DNA from: J089 sp964535735
GTDB lineage: Bacteria > Fidelibacterota > Marinisomatia > Marinisomatales > J089
DNA length: 24,743 bases
Assembly: GCA_964535735.1 (NCBI GenBank)
Contig: CAZHTM010000035.1
Span: 1 to 24,743, forward strand
Direction: 5' to 3'
The notes under the pieces are model-generated. The model searched no databases. It was not told the origin of the DNA and was given only the letters and a program-made list of their open reading frames with translations. Position 1 is the first letter of the stretch, and every line of letters begins with the position of its first letter. Shown here piece by piece: positions 16,459 through 23,277 of this stretch. The position numbers were made by a program, and so were the translations under genes.

Positions 16459-18261
16459 CTATTTATTTTCCACCTGCAATACTGCCAGCAAGGCTTCCTG
16501 GGGAATTTCCACTCGACCAATCATTTTCATCCGCTTTTTCCCCTCCTTCTGCTTTTCCCACAGTTTCCGTTTCCGAGAGATGTCTCCACCATAACACTTG
16601 GCAGTGACATTTTTCTTCAACGCCTTCACCGTGGTCCGGGAAATGATTTTCGTTCCCAGCATCGCCTGTATAGCCACATCAAACATCTGTCTGGGAATTA
16701 ATTCTTTCAGCTTGGAACACATGGCAACGCCGCGGTGATACGCATCGTCGGCATGACAAATGGAACTGAGGGCGTCCACTGGTTCCCCGTGGATCAGGAT
16801 TTCCAGTTTTTTCAAATTCCCCTTGCGGTAATCGGTGAAGTGATAATCCAGGGATGCGTAGCCCCGAGAAATGGATTTCAGTTTATCAAAGAAATCGAAG
16901 ATGATTTCGGCAAGAGGTAATTGATAGTGGAGCTGCGCCTTTTCCGAACTTAGATAATGGGTATTGACGTAAATGCCCCGCTTTTTCTGACAGAGGGTCA
17001 TAATAGCGCCAATGTAATCTTTTGGGGTAATGATTTCGGCCGCAACGAAGGGTTCACGGATTTCGTCGATTTCCCCTGGGGGTGGTAATTTAGCGGGTGT
17101 ATCCACTTCCATAAGGGATCCATCCCGTAGTTTCACCTGGTAGCGTACATTGGGAGATGTGGTGACCAGCGTCAGATCAAATTCCCGTTCCAACCGTTCC
17201 TGGATGATTTCCATGTGGAGGAGACCTAAAAATCCACAGCGAAACCCAAAACCCAAAGCTTCACTGGTTTCCGGTTCGTACAGAATGGACGCATCATTAA
17301 GTCGTAATTTGTCCAGAGCCTGGCGTAATTGTTCATAGTCATCGCTGTCGGCGGGATAGAGACCGGAAAAAACCATGGGCTTCATTTTCTTATACCCGGG
17401 AAGAGATTCCGTGGCTGCATTTTGTTTGATGGTCAGAGTATCCCCGGCTTCGATGTGTCCCACATCGCGAATATTGGCGATGACATAGCCCACATCCCCG
17501 GATTTCAATTCTTTGGTGGGAACGTGTTTCATCACAAAATGCCCCACTTCCGTGACCTCATATTGTTGATCATGAGCGAAAAACCGGGCCGTGGTTCCGG
17601 GTCGAATATAGCCATCAAAAACCCGAACATAGGGAATGGCGCCGCGATAATTATCATACATGGAATCAAAGATAAGAGCGCGTGTCGGCTGATCGGTGCG
17701 TTCTTTCGGAGGCGGTATACGATCAATGATGGCTTGAAACACGTCTTCAATCCCGGTTCCTGTTTTGGCGCTGACAGACAGAATTTCCTCTGGATCGCAG
17801 CCGATTAGTTCGATAATCTGGTCCCGGACTTCCTCAACGCGGGCTCCTGGGAGGTCGGTTTTATTAATAATAGGTACAATGACTAAATCATTTTCAATAG
17901 CCAGATAAGTATTGCTCACGGTTTGCGCCTCGACGCCCTGGGAGGCATCCACCAGCAACAAAGCCCCTTCACAGGCCGCCAGAGATCGAGACACTTCATA
18001 GGTAAAATCCACGTGTCCAGGTGTATCGATAAGGTTCAGGGTATACAGTTGGCCATCGGTGTGACGATAGTGCATCTGGATCGGATGACTTTTGATAGTG
18101 ATTCCCCTTTCCCGCTCCAAATCCATGTCATCCAGCACCTGGTCCTTCATGGCCTTGGCAGAAATGGTGCGGGTCTCTTCTAATAGTCGATCCGCCAACG
18201 TCGATTTCCCGTGATCGATATGGGCGATGATGGAAAAATTTCGTATCAGTGATCTTGACAT
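16459..18261 (-). CDS. lepA: Elongation factor 4 (LepA GTPase)
   Basis: A 600-aa translational GTPase of standard LepA length. G-domain motifs are complete: AHIDHGKST (G1), RGITIKS (G2), DTPGHVDF (G3), NKTDLP (G4) and SAKTG (G5). The rest shows the EF-G-like domains and the LepA-specific C-terminal domain (TVKALKKNVTAKCYGGDISRKRKLWEKQKEGKKRMK). EF4 binds ribosomes and affects translocation and initiation-complex assembly. It is the first gene of the long minus-strand run, and the only sizeable non-coding gap in that run lies upstream of it, so a promoter there would serve the whole operon. Confidence 0.98.
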   Translation of the reverse strand: MSRSLIRNFSIIAHIDHGKSTLADRLLEETRTISAKAMKDQVLDDMDLERERGITIKSHPIQMHYRHTDGQLYTLNLIDTPGHVDFTYEVSRSLAACEGALLLVDASQGVEAQTVSNTYLAIENDLVIVPIINKTDLPGARVEEVRDQIIELIGCDPEEILSVSAKTGTGIEDVFQAIIDRIPPPKERTDQPTRALIFDSMYDNYRGAIPYVRVFDGYIRPGTTARFFAHDQQYEVTEVGHFVMKHVPTKELKSGDVGYVIANIRDVGHIEAGDTLTIKQNAATESLPGYKKMKPMVFSGLYPADSDDYEQLRQALDKLRLNDASILYEPETSEALGFGFRCGFLGLLHMEIIQERLEREFDLTLVTTSPNVRYQVKLRDGSLMEVDTPAKLPPPGEIDEIREPFVAAEIITPKDYIGAIMTLCQKKRGIYVNTHYLSSEKAQLHYQLPLAEIIFDFFDKLKSISRGYASLDYHFTDYRKGNLKKLEILIHGEPVDALSSICHADDAYHRGVAMCSKLKELIPRQMFDVAIQAMLGTKIISRTTVKALKKNVTAKCYGGDISRKRKLWEKQKEGKKRMKMIGRVEIPQEALLAVLQVENK

Positions 18262-18402
18262 AGGTTAAAATTAAGTCGATCCCTGTCTGGGAATGAATGG
18301 ATATATTCCTGGAAAAGAGAGTTTAATTCAAATTGGGCTTCAATTGTAACCCTTCGGACCCTGCATCTGGAAACTCACACGTCGAACCGGCCCACTGCAG
18401 GG
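18262..18402 (-). other. Intergenic region upstream of lepA with a weak promoter candidate
   Basis: This 141-base gap holds no gene. On the minus strand a TACAAT that could serve as a -10 box lies at 18343-18348, with only a poor -35 match about 17 bases upstream, roughly 80 bases before the lepA ATG. A GGTTCGA string near 18380-18390 recalls a tRNA T-loop, but no flanking stems form. The region separates the island from the operon. Confidence 0.3.
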
Positions 18403-18606
18403 CTAATTCGTTCGTAGTTTTTTACTATTGTTTCGTTTTATTTGCACCAGAACAGCACCGATTGCTGCTATAAGCATTCCGATACCTGCTTGAAGTGAAA
18501 TCTTTTCATCGATGAAAAACCACGATAGAATAGCTATTTGAATCAACATCGTGCCGTTAATAATACTCGATTCCATTGCAGTTAAGGTACGAAGTGTGTA
18601 ATTGGT
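18403..18606 (-). pseudogene. C-terminal fragment of an EamA/DMT-family transporter
   Basis: Reading on in frame past the hsdR stop gives 67 codons with no start of their own before a TAG at 18403: NYTLRTLTAMESSIING, then hydrophobic segments TMLIQIAILSWFF and GMLIAAIGAVLVQ with a basic end (KRNNSKK). The pattern 'L.AM..S......Q.AIL.WFF..E.IS......GM.IA..GA.LVQ.K' is the tenth-helix region of EamA permeases. The first nine-tenths of the gene is missing and its place is taken by hsdR. This is an insertion or deletion scar that marks the left edge of the island. Confidence 0.7.
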
Positions 18607-21600
18607 TTAACCCATCGCGGTCAATTCACCGGCAATCAATTCAGCCTGTTTTAATACCGTCTCAGTAGCCAGTTTTTGCATATCCGGTGGATAGCCGTAT
18701 TGTCGCAAGGTCCTTTTTACAATGACCTTTAATTTTGCCTTCACGCTTTCTTTAATGGTCCAGTCAATACTGGCATTCTTTTTCACACGTTCAAAAAGCA
18801 CGATGGCCAACTCCCGGAGCTTTGCCTTCTGCATCAATTCTCGGGCGCTCTTATTATTTGCGATGGCCGTATAAAAAGCGTATTCAAAGGTTGACAACCC
18901 CATTTCCTCCGGTTCTTTATCCATGCGTTGAATATCCTTACCCAGATGGATTAGTTCTTCGATGAATTCCGCCGCCGTGATGATTTTATTATGATATTTT
19001 TTAATAGAGTTTTCCAGCATTTCCATTAAGGATTTACTTTGAACCAGATTGATCCTGGCCCTGGATTTGATTTCATCATTTAACAGTTTTTTCAGCACTT
19101 CCATGGCAATATTCTTATGCTTCATGCCTTTTACTTCCAGAAGGAATTCCTCTGAAAGAATGGAAATGTCCGGCTTCTTAATTCCAGCGGCATCAAAGAC
19201 ATCAATCACTTGATCAGTGACCAACGCTTGATCGATCACCTGACGGATGGCGGTTTCCAACTCTTCATTGGTCTTGCCGGGACCGGTGGTTTCAAATTTG
19301 ACCAGCCGGGCTTTGACCGCCTGGAAAAAGGCCACTTCATCCTTGATATCCATGGCTTGGTCATGAGGGATCGCAATGGCAAAAGCCTTGGATAGGGCAG
19401 TTACTTCATCCACATAACGCTTTTTACCATTTTCCAGACCAAGAATATGTTCTTCTGCGGCTAAAATGATAGAAAGTTTTTGAGACGTGTCGGCTGTGAA
19501 ATAGTCTTCATAGGCAAAGCCATGAAACATGGCGGACACGACTTCCAGTTTTTCCAACATTAACTGTACGGCTTTTTCCTGAGTGATCGTCGGATCGCCC
19601 CGGCCGCCGCTTTCGGAATAAAATGAAAGGGCTTTTTTCAAGTCAGATGCAATACCAAGATAGTCCACGATCAAACCACCCGGTTTGTCTTTATACACTC
19701 GGTTGACGCGGGCGATGGCCTGCATCAGGTTATGCCCCTGCATGGGTTTATCAATGTAAAGGGTGTGAAGGCATGGGACGTCAAAACCGGTGAGCCACAT
19801 ATCCCGGACAATAACCAGTTTCATTTCATCCTGGGGATCTTTCATGCGATCGGCCAAAGCCCGGCGCTGTTCTTTCGTGGTATGGTGTTTCGCCATTTCA
19901 GGCCCATCAGAAGAGGCGGCGGTCATAACTACTTTTATGGTGCCCTGACTCAAATCATCGCTGTGCCATTGGGGACGGAGAGCGATGATTTCATTGTACA
20001 ATTCCACGGCGATACGACGTGACATGGCCACAATCATCCCCTTGCCTTCAAACACTTCCTGTCGCGCCTCAAAGTGCGTGACAATATCCCTGGCAATCCG
20101 TTTAATGCGATCCTCACTACCAACCAGCGCTTCCAGTTGGGTCCATTTCGTTTTGGCCTTTTGTGTTTCGCTGAGATTGTCCTGTTTTAGTTCATCGTCC
20201 AGTTCTTTAACCAGCCGCTTGCCTTCTTCGCTTAAATGAATTTTCGCTAATCGACTTTCATAATAGATACGAACCGTAGCGTGATCGTCCACCGCCTGGG
20301 CGATATCGTAGATGTCGATATAATGACCAAAAACCGCCGGTGTATTCTTGTCCGTGTTTTCGATGGGTGTCCCGGTGAATCCCAGATAGGTTGCATTGGG
20401 CAGGGCATCACGCATATACTTGGCAAAACCGTAAACCGTTTTCTTGCCGATCACATGGCCCTGTTCGTCTTTGGCGTCAATCGTTTTGGCCTTAAATCCG
20501 TATTGGGTCCGGTGGGCTTCGTCGGCAATGACAACAATATTGGTCCGGGAAGACAATTCTTCGTAGACATTCCCTTCATCCGGCTGAAATTTCTGGATGG
20601 TAGTAAAGACGATCCCGCCGGAAGCCACTTTTAGCAGTTGTTTCAGGTGCTCCCGCGATTCGGCCTGAACCGGAGCCTGGCGCAGGAGTTGTTTGGACGC
20701 GGCGAAGGTGTCAAAAAGCTGATCATCCAGATCGTTGCGGTCGGTGATAACCACCACGGTGGGGTTGTCCATTTTCAATACAATCTTGCCCGTATAAAAA
20801 ACCATGGACAGGGATTTGCCGCTGCCCTGGGTGTGCCAGACCACGCCGCCCTTTCGGTCGCCCCGGGGCTGTTTCATGGCGTCCGGTAAGCCGTATTCTC
20901 CCGGAATTTCGCTGACTTGCGATCGATCTTCGGCCATGGCCGCGGCGCGAAGCGTGGATTCCACCGCTCGGTTCACGGCGTAATACTGATGGTAAGCAGC
21001 CAGCTTTTTAACGGTTTCTACGGTCGTGATTCCGGTTCTCAGGTCCTCTTTTTTATTCTTTTCAAAGACGATGAAATGACGGAGGAGATCCAGCAATGTC
21101 TCTTTATTGAGCATCCCTTTAATCAGGGTTTCCAACTGCCCAATGAGGGGCGACGCTGTTTTCTTCCCATCAGTGGATTTCCAGGCCATGAAACGGCTGT
21201 ACCCGGAGGAAATAGTTCCGGCCCGCACTTCCAGTCCGTCGGAGATGACGCAGAACCCGTTATAGGTGAACAAGGACGGGACGGTGTCTTTGTAGGTCTG
21301 AATCTGATTAAAGGCCGATTTTACCGTGGCGTTTTCATCGGCAGGGTTTTTCAGTTCCATCACCACCAGCGGTAGGCCGTTTATAAACAAAATCACATCC
21401 GGACGTTTATTCACACCGTTTTCAATAACGGTAAACTGGTTGCAGATCACAAAGTCGTTCTTTTCAGGATCGTTGAAATCCACCAGCCAGACCAGGTTGC
21501 CGCGCTCTTTACCTCCCTTTTGATAGCTGACCTTTACGCCTTCGGTGAGCATGCGGTGGAAGGTTTCGTTGTTCGTAATCAGTTCCGGGGAATGGATGCG

Positions 21601-21849
21601 CTGAATCTGTTTGATCGCGTCTTCAAGGGCCGTAGTGGGCAAATCAGGGTTGATACGCTGTATGGCAGTTCGCAGTCGATCCAACAGCAACACATCTTCA
21701 AAAGATGTCCGCTCCGGCGGCCTATCACTTGGTGCTGAGCTTGTCGAAGCATCCGGGGCAATGTCGGGACCGTAGATGTAATCGTAACCTGAAGATTCTA
21801 ATAAATCGACGGTTAAGGTTTCAATGTCCGATTCAGTGATTTTAGGCAT
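18607..21849 (-). CDS. hsdR: Type I restriction endonuclease subunit R
   Basis: A 1080-aa motor-nuclease subunit. The N-terminal PD-(D/E)xK nuclease has Asp151 (RPDVILFINGLP) and Glu165-Leu-Lys167 (MELKNPAD), with the QxxxY motif at 182-186. The SF2 helicase core has Walker A QGSGKS (341-346), VVVITDRNDLDDQ, DEAH (443-446), LGFTGTP and the later motif ARVNR, followed by the C-terminal helical domain that binds the methylase. All key residues are intact, so the protein could be active given HsdM and HsdS. Residues about 34-43 (ASTSSAPSDR) look like an extra insertion in the N-terminal linker, encoded by a short palindromic repeat. The ATG overlaps the RAYT stop by eight bases. The stop is followed in frame by a transporter remnant. 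No hsdM lies in the window. Confidence 0.96.
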   Translation of the reverse strand: MPKITESDIETLTVDLLESSGYDYIYGPDIAPDASTSSAPSDRPPERTSFEDVLLLDRLRTAIQRINPDLPTTALEDAIKQIQRIHSPELITNNETFHRMLTEGVKVSYQKGGKERGNLVWLVDFNDPEKNDFVICNQFTVIENGVNKRPDVILFINGLPLVVMELKNPADENATVKSAFNQIQTYKDTVPSLFTYNGFCVISDGLEVRAGTISSGYSRFMAWKSTDGKKTASPLIGQLETLIKGMLNKETLLDLLRHFIVFEKNKKEDLRTGITTVETVKKLAAYHQYYAVNRAVESTLRAAAMAEDRSQVSEIPGEYGLPDAMKQPRGDRKGGVVWHTQGSGKSLSMVFYTGKIVLKMDNPTVVVITDRNDLDDQLFDTFAASKQLLRQAPVQAESREHLKQLLKVASGGIVFTTIQKFQPDEGNVYEELSSRTNIVVIADEAHRTQYGFKAKTIDAKDEQGHVIGKKTVYGFAKYMRDALPNATYLGFTGTPIENTDKNTPAVFGHYIDIYDIAQAVDDHATVRIYYESRLAKIHLSEEGKRLVKELDDELKQDNLSETQKAKTKWTQLEALVGSEDRIKRIARDIVTHFEARQEVFEGKGMIVAMSRRIAVELYNEIIALRPQWHSDDLSQGTIKVVMTAASSDGPEMAKHHTTKEQRRALADRMKDPQDEMKLVIVRDMWLTGFDVPCLHTLYIDKPMQGHNLMQAIARVNRVYKDKPGGLIVDYLGIASDLKKALSFYSESGGRGDPTITQEKAVQLMLEKLEVVSAMFHGFAYEDYFTADTSQKLSIILAAEEHILGLENGKKRYVDEVTALSKAFAIAIPHDQAMDIKDEVAFFQAVKARLVKFETTGPGKTNEELETAIRQVIDQALVTDQVIDVFDAAGIKKPDISILSEEFLLEVKGMKHKNIAMEVLKKLLNDEIKSRARINLVQSKSLMEMLENSIKKYHNKIITAAEFIEELIHLGKDIQRMDKEPEEMGLSTFEYAFYTAIANNKSARELMQKAKLRELAIVLFERVKKNASIDWTIKESVKAKLKVIVKRTLRQYGYPPDMQKLATETVLKQAELIAGELTAMG
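21731..21753. repeat. Short palindromic repeat inside the hsdR coding region
   Basis: GGTGCT-GAGCTTGTCGA-AGCATC is a near-palindrome (one mismatch in six outer pairs) containing TTCGACAAGCTCAG on the minus strand. That phrase is part of a dispersed repeat I recognise from many environmental genomes. It lies in frame and encodes ASTSSAP in the linker between the HsdR start and its nuclease domain, where relatives go directly from IAPD to a PER.S.EDV-like phrase. Confidence 0.5.
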
Positions 21850-22429
21850 AATATTGATCGTTCCGCCAATTCAGGGGATTGTTTCGGATATATTCGGCAA
21901 TGTGATGATACGATGTTTCATTGCGAATAATATGTTCATAATAATTCCGTTGCCAAACGGGGGCGCCAGGTGAATGCCGCAATCGGTTAATCCGGGTGGT
22001 TACGGCGGATTTGTACAATTTTATGGTTGTGGGAATTGAATTTTTGGTTGATTTACCAAATTGTTCCGTTTGTCGTGGTGACGCATGATATGGGCGTGTA
22101 TTGATTTGGGGTCCATTGTGTTGTAGGGGCACATTGCAATGTGCCCCTACGGGATCATTTAATGAAATAATCCCATGGATATGGTTGGGCATGATGACAT
22201 ATTCATCCAATTCCACATTATCCCGGATTTCGGCGGTTTTCATCCATTCGTTTCGGGCAATGGTACCCAATTCATTTAAAATCATTTTCCCGTTTTTAAT
22301 TTTCCCGAATAAACACCAACGGTGTTGCGTACAAATCGTAATAAAATACAATCCCGGCTGGGAATAATCATATCCCTTTAATCGGATGGACCTACGGTGG
22401 TGAATTTCAGGATTATATTTTGCCATCAT
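21842..22429 (-). CDS. REP-associated tyrosine transposase (RAYT, Y1/HUH family)
   Basis: A 195-aa single-strand DNA transposase-like protein with the signature order of the family: an N-terminal RRSIRLKGYDYSQPGLYFIT, the metal-binding HIH at 83-85 in MPNHIHGIISL, the candidate catalytic Tyr139 in LYKSAVTTRINR and the closing WQRNYYEHIIRN and YIRNNPLNW. Nothing is truncated. RAYT proteins are thought to process or spread REP palindromes. This gene itself contains a perfect 28-base palindrome in frame (residues about 94-103), at a variable linker after the HUH motif. It begins within the end of a short HsdR/HsdS hybrid ORF and overlaps the hsdR start by eight bases, so it sits tightly in the type I junction. 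Confidence 0.92.
   Translation of the reverse strand: MMAKYNPEIHHRRSIRLKGYDYSQPGLYFITICTQHRWCLFGKIKNGKMILNELGTIARNEWMKTAEIRDNVELDEYVIMPNHIHGIISLNDPVGAHCNVPLQHNGPQINTRPYHASPRQTEQFGKSTKNSIPTTIKLYKSAVTTRINRLRHSPGAPVWQRNYYEHIIRNETSYHHIAEYIRNNPLNWRNDQYYA
22123..22150. repeat. Perfect 28-base REP-like palindrome inside the RAYT gene
   Basis: Each half reads GTAGGGGCACATTG and its exact complement follows with no loop. The GTAGGGGCAC...GTGCCCCTAC type is a dispersed palindrome found in many bacterial genomes. It is read in frame as VGAHCNVPLQ between the HUH motif and the tyrosine helix, so the enzyme tolerates it. Confidence 0.85.
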
Positions 22430-22586
22430 CCCCGTATATTTTCACCCGCACCTCCCCGTTTATCAATTTCGGCAGCAAGGTATTGCCGTAAGGAGCGATG
22501 TCCGGGCCGTAGATGTATTGGTAACCGGAAGATTCCAGCAATTCGATAGTTAAGGTCTCGATGTCTGATTCAGTGATTTTTTTCAT
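22413..22586 (-). pseudogene. Hybrid remnant: HsdR N-terminus fused to an HsdS C-terminus
   Basis: A 57-codon ORF. Its first half (MKKITESDIETLTIELLESS, then YIYGPDIAP) is the HsdR start, clearly related to that of the intact hsdR but with many silent and some coding changes. After IAPYG it switches to NTLLPKLINGEVRVK, which is the typical end of a type I specificity subunit. The last codons run into the RAYT start (it stops at 22413, and the RAYT ATG is at 22429). I read it as a recombination scar left by an older hsdS-hsdR junction. A translated peptide cannot be excluded. Confidence 0.75.
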
Positions 22587-22600
22587 TCTTGAGCATCCAT

Positions 22601-22689
22601 TGTCTGAACTTTGATTTATCTGATTTTAAGATTACCCTCATTTTAAAATCAGAGTGAATCAGTTAATCCCACAAATCACAGTTAAGACC
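22601..22689. repeat. Palindromic flanking repeat, downstream copy
   Basis: It begins TGTCTGAACTTTGATTT and ends AATCACAGTTAAGACC, an imperfect inverted repeat with a less perfect centre than the upstream copy at 23092-23198. The stop codon and last two sense codons of the GxxExxY gene lie inside it, so this end of the gene was formed by the repeat. The 'CTGTGATTT.TGATT' phrase is a dispersed type that I associate with GxxExxY genes in other genomes. Confidence 0.75.
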
Positions 22690-23077
22690 TTTTGTATTTC
22701 TTATTAGCCACCCGTTTAAATTCCAGGCTTTGCGCCCCAAAATTGATTAAAAGTCCGATTTCAAGATTATATGCTTCCAGATAATTGATTGCCTGCGCCA
22801 GGTGCACATCTTCCAGTTTGATTAATGCCTTCAGTTCCACTGAAAGTATATCTTCCACTAGAAAATCGACCCGCCGTGTTCCTATCTGTTGTTCCTTATA
22901 AAACACCGGCATTTCCAATTCCCGTTGAAAGGATAAGCCGCTGTCGGTCATTTCAATGGCCAGCGCCCGTTGATAAATGACTTCCTGAAAACCATTGCCC
23001 AAAGCGGAATGTACACGCATGGCGCAGCCAATAATTCGGCCTGTTAATTCCGAATATTTATATTTTTCGTTTATCAT
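22682..23077 (-). CDS. GxxExxY protein (PD-(D/E)xK nuclease-like fold)
   Basis: A 131-aa protein with the name-giving motif GNGFQEVIYQRAL (Gly29, Glu32, Tyr35), then a nuclease-like core: Asp71 in RRVDFLV, Glu81-Leu-Lys83 in VELKA, and Gln95...Tyr99 in AQAINYLEAY. These match the order of PD-(D/E)xK active sites. The C-terminal INFGAQSLEFKRV is also standard. The family is widespread and of unknown role; nuclease action is inferred. The ATG at 23077 follows a GGGG-rich site. The gene is bracketed by two copies of a palindromic repeat, one 14 bases upstream and one containing its stop, so it looks like cargo of that repeat pair placed between hsdS and hsdR remnants. Confidence 0.92.
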   Translation of the reverse strand: MINEKYKYSELTGRIIGCAMRVHSALGNGFQEVIYQRALAIEMTDSGLSFQRELEMPVFYKEQQIGTRRVDFLVEDILSVELKALIKLEDVHLAQAINYLEAYNLEIGLLINFGAQSLEFKRVANKKYKRS

Positions 23078-23091
23078 GGCATATTCCCCAA

Positions 23092-23198
23092 TGTCTGAAC
23101 TTTGATTTGTTTGATTTCAGGATTACCCTGATTTTTTTAACACTGCAGTTAAAAAAATCATAGCCCATCAGTTAATCATAAAAATCACAGTTCAGACA
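23092..23198. repeat. Palindromic flanking repeat, upstream copy
   Basis: A 107-base element with perfect ten-base ends (TGTCTGAACT and AGTTCAGACA) and a perfect inner hairpin: TGATTTTTTTAAC at 23129-23141, a six-base loop and its complement at 23148-23160. Between the ends, TGATTT and GATTA phrases recur in mirror order. It follows directly on the orphan HsdS tail, supplying that fragment's last three sense codons and its stop, and precedes the GxxExxY start by 14 bases. Confidence 0.8.
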
Positions 23199-23268
23199 TT
23201 TTCACCCACACCTCCCCTCTCATCAATTTCGGCAGCAAGGTGTCATGCAGTTTTTCGAGGATAAGGAT
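23185..23268 (-). pseudogene. hsdS: Orphan C-terminal fragment of HsdS
   Basis: Just after the ATPase stop, in the same frame, 27 codons read ILILEKLHDTLLPKLMRG, then EVWVK and MSEL before TGA. LEKL.DTLLPKLM.GEV.V is the usual carboxy end of type I specificity subunits. There is no start codon and the rest of the gene is absent. The final codons are supplied by the palindromic repeat at 23092-23198. Of its first 41 plus-strand bases (23201-23241), 37 match the HsdS-derived part of the hybrid remnant at 22441-22481. Confidence 0.75.
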
Positions 23269-23277
23269 TTACTAATA

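Noticed and set aside
18375..18400. A tRNA remnant as the island attachment site, from a GGTTCGA string
   Set aside because: The bases on either side do not pair as a T-arm, and no acceptor or anticodon stem can be drawn.
22441..23241. A CRISPR array, from the repeated hsdS-tail and palindromic sequences
   Set aside because: Only two or three diverged copies exist, with coding sequence between them and no regular spacers.
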